Part shown: one piece after another, positions 22,270 to 30,008 of the stretch
Layout: each line of letters starts with the position of its first letter
Position numbering within the stretch: position 1 is the first letter of the stretch
Assembly: GCF_016862315.1 (NCBI RefSeq)
Contig: NZ_BOMS01000091.1
Coordinates: 1 to 41,079, forward strand
Reading direction: 5' to 3'
Length of the DNA stretch: 41,079 nucleotides
Source: Actinoplanes palleronii
GTDB taxonomy: Bacteria > Actinomycetota > Actinomycetes > Mycobacteriales > Micromonosporaceae
Position numbers and translations under genes: made by a program
Notes under the pieces: model-generated
What the model was told of the DNA's origin: nothing
The model's input: the letters and a program-made list of their open reading frames with translations, nothing else
Databases searched by the model: none

Positions 22270-22287
22270 CCGACCGCGATCAGAAGG

Positions 22288-23154
22288 TCAGGCGATCACG
22301 GTCAGCGGGGTGCCGGGGCCGATCTCGTCGAGCAGCTTCTGCTGTGCGGCCTTCGGCATCCGGATGCATCCGTTCGACACGCTCGTGCCGAACACGTCGG
22401 CCTTGTACCACGCGTGGATGCCGGTGTGCGCCAGCTGGAAGACGGCCGCCATCTTCTCCGGCTCCTCCGGGATCGAGCCCAGCACCAGCGCGTCCAGCCC
22501 GAGGTAGGGGCTGCCGGACATCCTGGTCGTGCCCATCACGTAGGTGCGCCCGACCGGTGTCGGGGTGGCTCGCGAGCCGACCGCCACGGTCCAGCGCTGG
22601 TGCTCCTGGCCGTCGCGCAGCCAGGTCAGGGTGTGCTGGGACCGCTGCAGCACGAGCTGGTCGTGCAGCACCGCGGTCTGCCAGCCACCCGGCGGCACCC
22701 AGCCGATCCGCCGGTTCACCGACGGGACGAGCACCGCGACCCAGCCGCGGTCCTCGGCGACGATCGGGACGACGGTGCGCAGCCCGCTGATCTCCGGGGG
22801 CAGGAACGCGCGGGGTGTGCCACCCGGTGCGTCGTAGAGCGCGACCTTCTTCGTCGGGTGCAGGCCCTCGGTAGGTGCGACGGTGGAGTTCTTCGCCGGG
22901 TCGGCGGGGAGGCCGCGGGGCCCCTTCGCGTACGAGATGATCGGCAGGTCCTCGGGTGCCTTGACCAGCTTGAGCGGCCCGGCCGAAGCGCTCGGTGACA
23001 CCGGGAGCGTCGCCGGCGGCGCGGAGGGAGCCACCCACTGCTCGGGGGCGGCGGTGGTGTCCCGCCCGTTGGCCAGACCGACGGCCGCGCCGGCGGCGAG
23101 GACCACGGCGACGGCCGCGGCCGTCAGGTACACACGGGTCCGGGCGCCAGGCAT
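22288..23154 (-). CDS. L,D-transpeptidase (YkuD family), exported
   Basis: A 288-residue exported protein. The N-terminus has a basic start and a hydrophobic helix (about residues 8-28) that looks like a signal anchor or uncleaved signal. An extended Pro/Ala/Ser linker and an SH3-like middle region (V-P-I-V-A-E-D-R-G-W-V-A-V-L-V) follow. The C-terminal YkuD domain carries His243, His247 and the catalytic S-N-G-C-I-R-M block (Ser260, Asn261, Gly262, Cys263, Arg265). The usual motif is S-H-G-C-x-R; here Asn replaces His, a variant found in some actinomycete members. These enzymes form 3-3 cross-links in peptidoglycan or attach proteins. ATG at 23154 has only a weak binding site. It stands alone between a ClgR-like gene and a divergent oxidoreductase gene. 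Confidence 0.9.
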   Translation of the reverse strand: MPGARTRVYLTAAAVAVVLAAGAAVGLANGRDTTAAPEQWVAPSAPPATLPVSPSASAGPLKLVKAPEDLPIISYAKGPRGLPADPAKNSTVAPTEGLHPTKKVALYDAPGGTPRAFLPPEISGLRTVVPIVAEDRGWVAVLVPSVNRRIGWVPPGGWQTAVLHDQLVLQRSQHTLTWLRDGQEHQRWTVAVGSRATPTPVGRTYVMGTTRMSGSPYLGLDALVLGSIPEEPEKMAAVFQLAHTGIHAWYKADVFGTSVSNGCIRMPKAAQQKLLDEIGPGTPLTVIA

Positions 23155-23248
23155 CGGCCCAGACTAGCCACCGCCCCCGCGCTCGATCAAAAAATGAGAG
23201 ATCTTTTGAACGGAGACTCGTTCACATCTGGCGGATAGGGTTTTTGAC

Positions 23249-24250
23249 ATGCTGCGCAAGCTGGGCTTTCTCACGATCGGCCTGTTCGACGAGGCCGACC
23301 CCGCCCGGGGACACGAATCCACCCTGGAAATCATCGAGCTGGGCGAGCGCCTCGGCTTCGACAGTGCCTGGCTCCGCCATCGGCACCTGCAGTTCGGCAT
23401 CTCGTCGCCGGTCGCGGTGCTGGCCGCGGCGTCCCAGCGGACCAGCCGGATCGAGCTGGGCACCGCGGTCATCCCGCTCGGCTGGGAGAACCCGCTGCGC
23501 CTGGCCGAGGACCTGGCGACGGTCGACCTGCTGAGCGGCGGGCGGCTGAACCCCGGCCTCAGCGTGGGGCCGCCGATGAACTTCGACCGCGTCAAGGACG
23601 CGATCTATCCGGACACGGCCGATGCGGAGGACTTCAGCTACGCCCGGGTCGAGAGGTTGCTTTCTTCGGTACGAGGTGAGCAGGTCACCGACTTCGAGGG
23701 CACCGTGGGGTTCGAACAGTTCTCCCGCCGGGTGCAGCCGCACTCGCCCGGTCTGGCGTCGAGGCTCTGGTATGGCGGGGGCAGTCTGCGGTCGGCGCAG
23801 TGGGCCGGTGAGCACGGGATGAACTTCCTGACCAGCAGCGTGGTGAAGGCCGAGGAGTCGGAGGACTTCGCGGAGATCCAGTTGTCCCACGTGCGGGCGT
23901 TCCGGGCGGCGCATCCCGACGGTGACAAGGCCCGGGTCTCGCAGGGCCTGGTGGTGATCCCGACCGACTCCGCGTCTGCTGAACAGCGCGCCAAGTACCG
24001 CGCGTACGCGGAGCAGCGGACGCCCCGCACCCGCTCGCCGCAGGGGCCGGCGCGGATGATGTTCGCGCCGGACATCGTGGGGTCGTCGGCGGAGATCGCG
24101 GAACGGCTGGAGGGACATGCGGCGTTCCGGGAGATCGACGAGGTGGCGTTCGCTCTGCCGTTCACCTTCGACCACGACGACTACGTGCAGATCCTTACCG
24201 ATATGGCCACGCACCTGGGTCCGGCTCTGGGCTGGAGGCCCGGCCTGTAG
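23249..24250 (+). CDS. LLM-class flavin-dependent oxidoreductase
   Basis: A 333-residue bacterial-luciferase-like monooxygenase with the TIM-barrel family pattern. It has an N-terminal L-G-F-L-T-I-G-L-F strand, L-G-F-D-S-A-W-L-R-H-R-H (the loop that contacts flavin), S-P-V-A-V-L-A-A-A-S-Q-R-T-S-R-I-E-L-G-T-A-V-I-P-L, and E-D-L-A-T-V-D-L-L-S-G-G-R-L-N. The C-terminal half has L-W-Y-G-G-G-S and V-G-S-S-A-E-I-A-E-R-L. Such enzymes use FMN or F420 supplied by a reductase to oxidise diverse substrates; the substrate cannot be inferred. The upstream 88 bases contain a small inverted repeat (GAACG, six bases, CGTTC at 23208-23223) that could be an operator. The ATG follows AGGG at 8 bases. It is monocistronic, ending before a hairpin repeat. 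Confidence 0.88.
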   Translation: MLRKLGFLTIGLFDEADPARGHESTLEIIELGERLGFDSAWLRHRHLQFGISSPVAVLAAASQRTSRIELGTAVIPLGWENPLRLAEDLATVDLLSGGRLNPGLSVGPPMNFDRVKDAIYPDTADAEDFSYARVERLLSSVRGEQVTDFEGTVGFEQFSRRVQPHSPGLASRLWYGGGSLRSAQWAGEHGMNFLTSSVVKAEESEDFAEIQLSHVRAFRAAHPDGDKARVSQGLVVIPTDSASAEQRAKYRAYAEQRTPRTRSPQGPARMMFAPDIVGSSAEIAERLEGHAAFREIDEVAFALPFTFDHDDYVQILTDMATHLGPALGWRPGL

Positions 24251-24305
24251 GGCCTGCGCGAACCTTGCCTGGCCCGATGCTTCGCCCGCGACTTGCGGTG
24301 GCGGG

Positions 24306-24359
24306 CCGGCTCGCAGGGGTGTGTCGTGGGGGTGGAGGCACCTCTGGGGGCCAGCCGGC
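24306..24359. repeat. 3'-end hairpin repeat, copy 3
   Basis: Begins CCGGCTCGCAGGGGTGTG and ends GGGGGCCAGCCGG. The arms pair imperfectly (CCGGCT/AGCCGG ends plus the AGGGGTG / CACCTCT centre). It sits between the convergent oxidoreductase and PfkB genes and probably acts as a terminator for both. Confidence 0.65.
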
Positions 24360-24433
24360 GCGGGGCCGCCGGCGATCACTCACCCCGCGGAGCCCCGGGT
24401 GACGATCACCCGCCGGTTCGGCGACGGGGTCTC

Positions 24434-25324
24434 CTACGTTGCCCCATGACGATCGATATCGGACATCCAGGTTCGGGTGCCGAAGCTGGTGCAGGATCGG
24501 GTGGCGATCGCGGCCGCCTCGTCGAGGGACGTGGCGAAGGTGGTGTCGGTCAGGGGCCGGCGGCGGGCCGTGGCCAGGGTGAGGGCGCCGTGCAGGACGT
24601 CGCCGGCGCCGAGGGTGTCCACGACGTCGGCCGGTGGCACCGGATGGGTCGCGAAGCCGTTGCCGGTCCAGCGCAGGAGCGGGCCGGGGCCCTGGCTGAC
24701 GGCGATCCAGCGGACGCCGTGGCCGGCCAGGAAACCGGCCACGGCGGCGGGGTCGTGCGCCGCCGGCGGGCGGAAGTCGGCGGAGCAGACGACGACGTCC
24801 AGCAGCGGCAGCAGGGCCGGGAGGGCCGGCTTCCAGCTGCCGGCGTCCAGCAGCGTGGGGATGCCCTGGCGGCGGGCCTCGGTCAGGACCGCGACGGCCA
24901 GTTCCGGATAGTGGCCGTCGACCTGGACCGCGCGCTGTCCCCGCACCAGGGCGGGCAGATCAGGAACGGTCAGGGTGCGGGTGGCACCGTTGGTGGAGAC
25001 GACCGCGCGATTTCCGGTGCCGGCACTGACCACGATGCTGGACACCGGCGGGGCACCCGGGTCCCCGGCGGCCAGGTCGATCAGGTGGACACCGCGCGCG
25101 GCCAGGTCGGCGTGGATGCCGGCGGCGAGCGGATGGCTGCCGACCGCGGTCAGCAGCGTGGCCGTGCCGCCCAGATGAGCAGCGGTCGCGGCGGCATTGG
25201 TGGCCGGCCCGCCGGCGGCGACGGTCTGCCTGAGCGCGGTGACCTTCTCGTTGTCGGCCGGGTACCGCTCGACGAACTGGAGGACGTCCAGTGTGCAGAG
25301 GCCGGCGAACAGGACATCGGTCAT
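24434..25324 (-). CDS. PfkB-family carbohydrate kinase
   Basis: A 296-residue ribokinase-like sugar or nucleoside kinase. The N-terminal M-T-D-V-L-F-A-G-L-C-T-L-D strand and G-G-P-A-T-N-A-A (38-45) form the first PfkB signature region, and D-T-L-G-A-G-D (236-242) is the second, with Asp242 as the catalytic base and the G-A-G anion hole. The C-terminus ends in an unusual extra stretch (W-M-S-D-I-D-R-H-G-A-T). The substrate is not readable; ribose, fructose, adenosine and sugar-acid kinases share this form. ATG at 25324 overlaps the stop of the upstream TetR gene (ATGA), so the pair is translationally coupled. The TetR protein probably controls it. A hairpin repeat lies 75 bases past the stop. 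Confidence 0.88.
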   Translation of the reverse strand: MTDVLFAGLCTLDVLQFVERYPADNEKVTALRQTVAAGGPATNAAATAAHLGGTATLLTAVGSHPLAAGIHADLAARGVHLIDLAAGDPGAPPVSSIVVSAGTGNRAVVSTNGATRTLTVPDLPALVRGQRAVQVDGHYPELAVAVLTEARRQGIPTLLDAGSWKPALPALLPLLDVVVCSADFRPPAAHDPAAVAGFLAGHGVRWIAVSQGPGPLLRWTGNGFATHPVPPADVVDTLGAGDVLHGALTLATARRRPLTDTTFATSLDEAAAIATRSCTSFGTRTWMSDIDRHGAT

Positions 25325-25965
25325 CCGGGGAGATCGTCCCGGCGGGCCGCGCGGGCGAGGCGGGTGGTCAGGCCGTCGACGAAGGTGAGCAGAGCGAACT
25401 CGAAGCTGTCCCGGTCGACGGCGTCGGCGTGTTCGCGGAGGCGGTGGGCGTCGTTGAGGGACGGGTAGCGGTCGAGGTAGACCTGGACGTCGTCGGCGAA
25501 GCCGCGGGAGAACGAGCCCATGGCGGCGCCGACCACCAGGTATTTGGTGGAGGCGCCGATCATGGTGGCGTCGCGGGCGGGCCAGCCGGCGGCGACCAGG
25601 CCGCCGTGGATGGCGTCGGCGCGGCGCAGCGAGGCGTCGCGCTGGCCGGGGCCGTGTGCCAGGAACGGGACGATGTTCGGGTGGCCGGCCAGCGCCGCGC
25701 GGTAGGAGCGGGCCCAGCCGAGCAGGCCGTCGCGCCAGCCGAGTGCGAACGCGCTGACGTCGACCTGCTCCATGATCTCGCTGGCCACGTCGTCGAGCAG
25801 CTGTTCCTTGGTGAGGTAGTGGAAGTACAGCGCGGGGGCGCTCACGGTCAGCGCGGTGGCCAGTTTGCGCATGCTCAGGCCGGCGAGACCGTCCCGGTCG
25901 ATGATCTCCAGCGCGGCCGCCCGGATGCCGGGCTTGCTGAGCAGCGGGGTCGTCGGCCGCGGCAT
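25321..25965 (-). CDS. TetR-family regulator with tetracycline-repressor-like C-terminus
   Basis: A 214-residue TetR-family protein. The HTH region reads A-L-E-I-I-D-R-D-G-L-A-G-L-S-M-R-K-L-A-T-A-L-T-V-S-A-P-A-L-Y-F-H-Y-L-T-K-E-Q-L-L (about 18-57). The C-terminal domain (G-W-R-D-G-L-L-G-W-A-R-S-Y-R, H-P-N-I-V-P-F-L) resembles the TetR_C group that includes the original tetracycline repressor; this does not fix the ligand. It is coupled to the PfkB kinase gene by a 4-base overlap and is divergent from an acyl-CoA dehydrogenase operon across 88 bases. An inverted repeat with TAAC/GTTA arms lies in that gap and may be its operator, so it probably controls both directions. ATG at 25965 follows GGAGAAA. 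Confidence 0.9.
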   Translation of the reverse strand: MPRPTTPLLSKPGIRAAALEIIDRDGLAGLSMRKLATALTVSAPALYFHYLTKEQLLDDVASEIMEQVDVSAFALGWRDGLLGWARSYRAALAGHPNIVPFLAHGPGQRDASLRRADAIHGGLVAAGWPARDATMIGASTKYLVVGAAMGSFSRGFADDVQVYLDRYPSLNDAHRLREHADAVDRDSFEFALLTFVDGLTTRLARAARRDDLPG

Positions 25966-25991
25966 GGCTGTTTCTCCTGACCGTTGAATTG

Positions 25992-26006
25992 CCTAACACT
26001 GTTAAG
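25992..26006. promoter_or_regulatory. Likely TetR operator in the divergent promoter
   Basis: CCTAACACTGTTAAG: the inner TAAC-ACT-GTTA is a perfect inverted repeat with a 3-base spacer, and CCTAAC/GTTAAG extends it with one mismatch. The surrounding bases are AT-rich compared with the rest of the window, as expected for a promoter. It lies 26 bases upstream of the TetR start and 48 bases upstream of the acyl-CoA dehydrogenase start. Confidence 0.55.
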
Positions 26007-26053
26007 TTAACATGGCCGGGGAAACCTGACAGCGTTCAATTTAGGAGACGGCC

Positions 26054-27202
26054 GTGGACCTCACCCTCTCGGAGGAACAGCAGCAGCTGCGTGACCTCGC
26101 CCGGGATTGGGTGGAGCGCGAGGTCGTCCCGCACGCCACCGAGTGGGACCGGATCGAGCAGGTCGACCCGAAGATCGTCGGGAAACTCGCCGAGCTGGGC
26201 TTTCTCGGTCTGGGGATCGCCGAGGAGCACGGCGGCTCGGGTGGCGACTTCCTCGACTACGCGCTGCTGATGGAGGAGTTGGGCCGCGGCGACACCTCGG
26301 TGCGCGGCATCGTCTCGGTCTCCCTCGGGCTGGTCGCCAAGAGCATCCAGGCCTACGGCGACGCGGAGCAGAAGCAGCGCTGGCTGCCGGCCCTGTGCAC
26401 CGGCGAGACGCTCGGCTGCTTCGCGCTGACCGAGCCCGGCACCGGCTCGGACGCCGGCAACCTGGTCACCCGCGCGGTCCGCGACGGCGACGGCTGGCTG
26501 ATCAGCGGCGAGAAGATCTTCATCACCAACGGGACGTGGGCCGGGGTGGCGCTGGTCTTCGCCCGCACCGGCGGGCCCGGTGCGCGGGGCGTCTCGGCGT
26601 TCCTGGTGCCGACCGACCGGGCCGGCTTCGGCCGCCGCGAGATCAAGGGCAAGCTCGGGCTGCGCGGTCAGGCCACCGCCGAGCTGACGTTCGACCAGGT
26701 GCGCGTCTCCGACGCGGAACGCCTGGGTGCGGAGGGCGCCGGCTTCAAGATCGCTATGAGCGCGCTGGACAAGGGCCGCATCGCGGTCGCGGCGGGCAGC
26801 GTGGGCTTGGCTCGCGGTTGTCTCGAGGCCTCCATTTCGTACGCCGGGGAGCGCACCCAGTTCGGCAAGCCGATCGCCGCGTACCAGCTCGTACAGGAAA
26901 TGATTGCGGAAATGGCAGTGGAGACCGAGGCCGCGCGCCTGCTCGTCTGGCGCGCCGCCGATCTGGTCGATCGCGGTCAGCCGTTCGGCACTGCGGCCTC
27001 GATGGCCAAGCTGTTCGCGAGTGAGGCCGCGGTCAAGGCCGCGAACCAGGCGATCCAGGTGTTCGGCGGGTACGGCTACGTCGACGAGTTCCCGGTCGGC
27101 AAGTACATGCGCGACGCCCGGGTCACCACGCTGTACGAGGGCACCAGCCAGATCCAGAAGTTGCTCATCGGCCGGGCGCTGACCGGGATCAGCGCGTTCT
27201 GA
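26054..27202 (+). CDS. Acyl-CoA dehydrogenase (short/medium-chain type)
   Basis: A 382-residue FAD-dependent acyl-CoA dehydrogenase. The first signature is C-F-A-L-T-E-P-G-T-G-S-D-A-G-N (about 128-142); the second region is Q-F-G-K-P-I-A-A-Y-Q-L-V-Q then Q-V-F-G-G-Y-G-Y-V-D-E-F-P-V-G-K-Y-M-R-D-A. The catalytic base is Glu362 in L-Y-E-G-T-S-Q-I-Q, the position used by short- and medium-chain enzymes. It oxidises an acyl-CoA to the 2,3-enoyl-CoA and passes electrons to electron-transfer flavoprotein. GTG at 26054 follows AGGAGACGGCC. It is the first gene of a three-gene operon with an SDR and a second acyl-CoA dehydrogenase, under a likely TetR site. Chain length or branch preference cannot be told. 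Confidence 0.93.
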   Translation: MDLTLSEEQQQLRDLARDWVEREVVPHATEWDRIEQVDPKIVGKLAELGFLGLGIAEEHGGSGGDFLDYALLMEELGRGDTSVRGIVSVSLGLVAKSIQAYGDAEQKQRWLPALCTGETLGCFALTEPGTGSDAGNLVTRAVRDGDGWLISGEKIFITNGTWAGVALVFARTGGPGARGVSAFLVPTDRAGFGRREIKGKLGLRGQATAELTFDQVRVSDAERLGAEGAGFKIAMSALDKGRIAVAAGSVGLARGCLEASISYAGERTQFGKPIAAYQLVQEMIAEMAVETEAARLLVWRAADLVDRGQPFGTAASMAKLFASEAAVKAANQAIQVFGGYGYVDEFPVGKYMRDARVTTLYEGTSQIQKLLIGRALTGISAF

Positions 27203-27228
27203 ACACGTCTGAACAAGGGAGTTCATCC

Positions 27229-27978
27229 ATGAGCCGGGTTGCCATCGTGACCGGGGCCGCGCGCGGCATCGGCGCGGCCACCGCGTTGCAGTTCGCCTCC
27301 GAGGGCGCGGCCGTCGCCGTGCTCGACCTCGACGAGTCCGACTGCGCCGGCATCGTCGGCCGGATCCGGGCGGCCGGCGGCACCGCGATCGCGCTGGGCT
27401 GCGACGTCGCCGACGAGGCACAGGTGGACGCCGCGGTCGACAAGGTCGCGGCCGAGCTGGGCGGGGTCGACGTGCTGGTCAACAACGCCGGCGTCACCCG
27501 GGACAACCTGCTGCACAAGATGTCCGCGGGTGACTGGGACCTGGTGATGAACGTGCACCTGCGCGGCGCGTTCCTGTGCAGCCGGGCGGTGCAGCGGCAC
27601 ATGGTGCCCAAGCGCTACGGCAAGATCATCAATACCTCGAGCGTGTCCGCGCTGGGCAATCGCGGTCAGGCCAACTACGCCACGGCCAAGGCCGGCATCC
27701 AGGGCCTGACCCGTACGCTCGCGATGGAACTCGGCCCGTTCAACATCAACGTGAACGCGGTCGCGCCCGGTTTCATCGCCACCGAGATGACCGACGCGAC
27801 AGCTGCTCGCATCGGGCTCTCCGCTGCCGATATGCAGGCCAAGGCAGCTGAGATCACGCCGCTGCGCCGGGTCGGGCAGCCGGAGGACATCGCCCGGGTG
27901 GTGGCGTTCCTGGCCGGCGACGCCGCATCGTTCGTCACCGGCCAGACCCTGTACGTCGACGGCGGCCGCCGTCTCTAG
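27229..27978 (+). CDS. SDR-family 3-oxoacyl reductase (FabG-like)
   Basis: A 249-residue short-chain dehydrogenase of the FabG type. The cofactor motif is T-G-A-A-R-G-I-G (8-15), V-N-N-A-G (84-88) is the structural motif, and the catalytic set is Ser137, Tyr150 and Lys154 in N-T-S-S-V-S and Q-A-N-Y-A-T-A-K-A-G. The C-terminal P-E-D-I-A-R-V-V-A-F-L-A-G-D-A-A-S-F-V-T-G-Q-T-L-Y-V-D-G-G is typical. Arg12 after the Gly motif and the FabG resemblance suggest NADP(H). It would interconvert 3-oxoacyl- and 3-hydroxyacyl-thioesters. Between two acyl-CoA dehydrogenases, a role in oxidising or tailoring an acyl-CoA is more likely than housekeeping fatty acid synthesis, because no other fab genes are nearby. 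It starts 26 bases after the upstream stop, with AAGGGAG before the ATG. Confidence 0.93.
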   Translation: MSRVAIVTGAARGIGAATALQFASEGAAVAVLDLDESDCAGIVGRIRAAGGTAIALGCDVADEAQVDAAVDKVAAELGGVDVLVNNAGVTRDNLLHKMSAGDWDLVMNVHLRGAFLCSRAVQRHMVPKRYGKIINTSSVSALGNRGQANYATAKAGIQGLTRTLAMELGPFNINVNAVAPGFIATEMTDATAARIGLSAADMQAKAAEITPLRRVGQPEDIARVVAFLAGDAASFVTGQTLYVDGGRRL

Positions 27979-27999
27979 CCTGGAAAAGGACCCCCTGAC

Positions 28000-29157
28000 A
28001 TGCGTCGCACCGTATTCAACGAGGACCACGAGGCCTTCCGGGAGACCCTGCGGGAGTTCCTGGCGGCCGAGGTCGTCCCGAACTACGACGAGTGGCTCCA
28101 CGCCGGTGAGGTGCCGCGCGAGTTCTACAAGAAGCTCGCCGAGCTCGGCCTGTTCGGCATCGAGGTGCCCGAGGAGTACGGCGGCGCCGGCATCGACTCG
28201 TTCAAGTTCGCCGCGATCCAGTACGAGGAGACCACCCGCGCCGGTGTCTCGTTCGGCGGCTCGGGTGTGCACGTCGCGCTGTGTCTGCCGTACCTGCTGA
28301 AGCTGGCCACGGCGGAGCAGAAGCAGCGCTGGCTGCCGTCGTTCGTGAGCGGCGACATGATGTTCGCGATCGCGATGACCGAGCCCGGCACCGGCTCCGA
28401 CCTGGCCGGGATGAGCACCAGCGCCAAGCTCACCGAGGACGGCAAGCACTACGTGCTGAACGGCGCGAAGACCTTCATCACCGGCGGCGTGCTCGCCGAC
28501 CGGGTGATCGTCTGCGCTCGTACGTCGCCGGCCAAGCCCGACGACCGGCGCTTCGGGATCTCGCTGCTCGTGGTGGACACCAAGCTGCCCGGGTACTCGG
28601 TGGGCCGCAAGCTCGACAAGCTCGGGCTGAAGACGTCCGACACCGCTGAGCTGGCGTTCCAGGACGTGCTCGTACCGGTGGAGGATCTGCTCGGCGAGGA
28701 GAACAAGGGGTTCTCGTACCTCGGTCAGAACCTGCCGCAGGAGCGTCTCGGCATCGCGTACGGTGCGTACGCGCAGGCTGCGGCGGCGGTGGAGTTCGCG
28801 AAGCAGTACACGTTGGAGCGCAAGGTGTTCGGGCAGAGCGTGGCCTCGTTCCAGAACACCAAGTTCGAGCTGGCTGCCTGTCAGGCCGAGGTGGACGCGG
28901 CGCAGGCGGTGGCCGATCGGGCTCTCGAGGCGCTGGACGCGGGTGAGCTGACGGCGGCCGAGGCGGCTTCGGCGAAGCTGTTCTGCACCGAGGTGGCGCA
29001 TCGGGTGATCGACCGGTGCCTGCAGCTGCACGGCGGGTACGGGTTCATCAACGAGTACCCGATCGCTCGTCTGTACGCGGACAACCGGGTCAACCGGATC
29101 TACGGCGGTACGTCCGAGGTCATGAAGATGATCATCGCTAAGGACATGGGGCTGTAG
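28000..29157 (+). CDS. Acyl-CoA dehydrogenase (long-chain/isovaleryl type)
   Basis: A 385-residue acyl-CoA dehydrogenase. Signature one is A-M-T-E-P-G-T-G-S-D-L-A-G-M (125-138). Near the C-terminus the usual catalytic Glu position reads I-Y-G-G-T-S-E (Gly369), as in long-chain and isovaleryl-CoA dehydrogenases, where the base instead sits in helix G; here Glu248 in L-P-Q-E-R-L fits that place. The run F-A-K-Q-Y-T-L-E-R-K-V-F-G-Q and L-Q-L-H-G-G-Y-G-F-I-N-E-Y-P-I-A also matches the long-chain group. Thus the operon carries two acyl-CoA dehydrogenases of different catalytic subclasses. ATG at 28000 lies 21 bases after the SDR stop, with AAAAGGA upstream. The transcript ends at a long hairpin. 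Confidence 0.93.
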   Translation: MRRTVFNEDHEAFRETLREFLAAEVVPNYDEWLHAGEVPREFYKKLAELGLFGIEVPEEYGGAGIDSFKFAAIQYEETTRAGVSFGGSGVHVALCLPYLLKLATAEQKQRWLPSFVSGDMMFAIAMTEPGTGSDLAGMSTSAKLTEDGKHYVLNGAKTFITGGVLADRVIVCARTSPAKPDDRRFGISLLVVDTKLPGYSVGRKLDKLGLKTSDTAELAFQDVLVPVEDLLGEENKGFSYLGQNLPQERLGIAYGAYAQAAAAVEFAKQYTLERKVFGQSVASFQNTKFELAACQAEVDAAQAVADRALEALDAGELTAAEAASAKLFCTEVAHRVIDRCLQLHGGYGFINEYPIARLYADNRVNRIYGGTSEVMKMIIAKDMGL

Positions 29158-29196
29158 TTTTCGCTTTTACTTTTGCTTCGCTTCCGCGAGGTGGGT

Positions 29197-29267
29197 GGTT
29201 CCGAGGCGGGGCCCTCTTCGAAGCCCGTCAGGCTTGATGTCTTCGAAGAGGGCCCCGCCTCGGAACC
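29197..29267 (+). terminator. Long-stem hairpin terminator with 27-bp perfect arms
   Basis: Arms 29197-29223 and 29241-29267 are exactly complementary over 27 bases around a 17-base loop. It starts 39 bases past the end of the acyl-CoA dehydrogenase operon. The sequence is unrelated to the GGCTGG repeat family. TTCGAAG occurs in both arms. There is no U tract after it. Confidence 0.75.
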
Positions 29268-29330
29268 TGCCGGTCTCGGTGGGCGCCGCGACTACCGGGT
29301 GTAGTGGCTTGGGCATCGTAGGGTGTCCAT

Positions 29331-30008
29331 GTGATGAGAGTGCGGATCGCTGCTCTGTCCTTGTCCCTGCTGAGTTCGGTCGCGATCAGCGCTTGTAGTG
29401 GCGATGATCCCGCGCCTGCCGCTACGCCGGATCCCGCGGAGGCGAGTGGGCCCGGGGTTTATACGGCGCCGGGGGATCCGCGGAGTTTGTGTGCGTTGCT
29501 GTCCTACGGGGCACTGGGGGGTGCGCTCGGGATTCCGAGTGGAGCGCCCAAGACGGAGGCGCTCGGGTCTGATCCGACGTCGAGCCGGTCGGCTCGGTGC
29601 GTTCAGAGCCTCAGTCCGCAGGCCGGCGCCGGGGCAGACAGCGGTGGTCTGGTCACCACCGAGATCACCTTCTGGCATGACGTCGAGCTGGCCAAGAGTC
29701 AGTTCAGCTACGGCAAGGGCAACGACGCCAAGGACTACGCCCAGGACCAGCGGGTCGAGGAGCAGGGCGGCATTGGTGCCGAGGCGTATCGGTACGTCCG
29801 CGCGCCGGCCGAGGAGCAGGTGCTCATTCCCGTGCTGGAGGTCCGGCACAGCAACCTGGAAGTGTCCGTGCGGTTCATCACGTCGGCGCCGCCGGGTGGG
29901 TTGGATGCTCGGAGCAAGCAGCTTTTCGGGGCGGCCGGGGCTTATGCGAACGAGGTGCTGGCGACGGTCCGAAAAGCGGCACCGGCGCCGGCACCGGCGA
30001 CCAGCTAG
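29331..30008 (+). CDS. Secreted lipoprotein of unknown function
   Basis: A 225-residue protein with a lipoprotein signal peptide: basic M-R-V-R, hydrophobic L-S-L-S-L-L-S-S and the lipobox A-I-S-A-C, so the mature protein should be anchored at Cys22 of the sequence counted from GTG at 29331. A disordered S/G/D/P/A-rich spacer follows (about 23-45). The folded part has two Cys (in S-L-C-A-L-L and A-R-C-V-Q) that could form a disulfide, typical of actinomycete DUF3558-like lipoproteins, a family this resembles in layout but not clearly in sequence. The C-terminus is an A-P-A-P repeat. ATG at 29334 is equally possible. Its stop TAG shares CTAG with the convergent deacetylase gene. Confidence 0.72.
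   Translation: MMRVRIAALSLSLLSSVAISACSGDDPAPAATPDPAEASGPGVYTAPGDPRSLCALLSYGALGGALGIPSGAPKTEALGSDPTSSRSARCVQSLSPQAGAGADSGGLVTTEITFWHDVELAKSQFSYGKGNDAKDYAQDQRVEEQGGIGAEAYRYVRAPAEEQVLIPVLEVRHSNLEVSVRFITSAPPGGLDARSKQLFGAAGAYANEVLATVRKAAPAPAPATS

Noticed and set aside
24434..29157. Reading the acyl-CoA dehydrogenase and PfkB genes as part of a natural-product biosynthetic cluster
   Set aside because: No polyketide synthase, NRPS, acyl carrier protein, or acyltransferase gene is present in the window.
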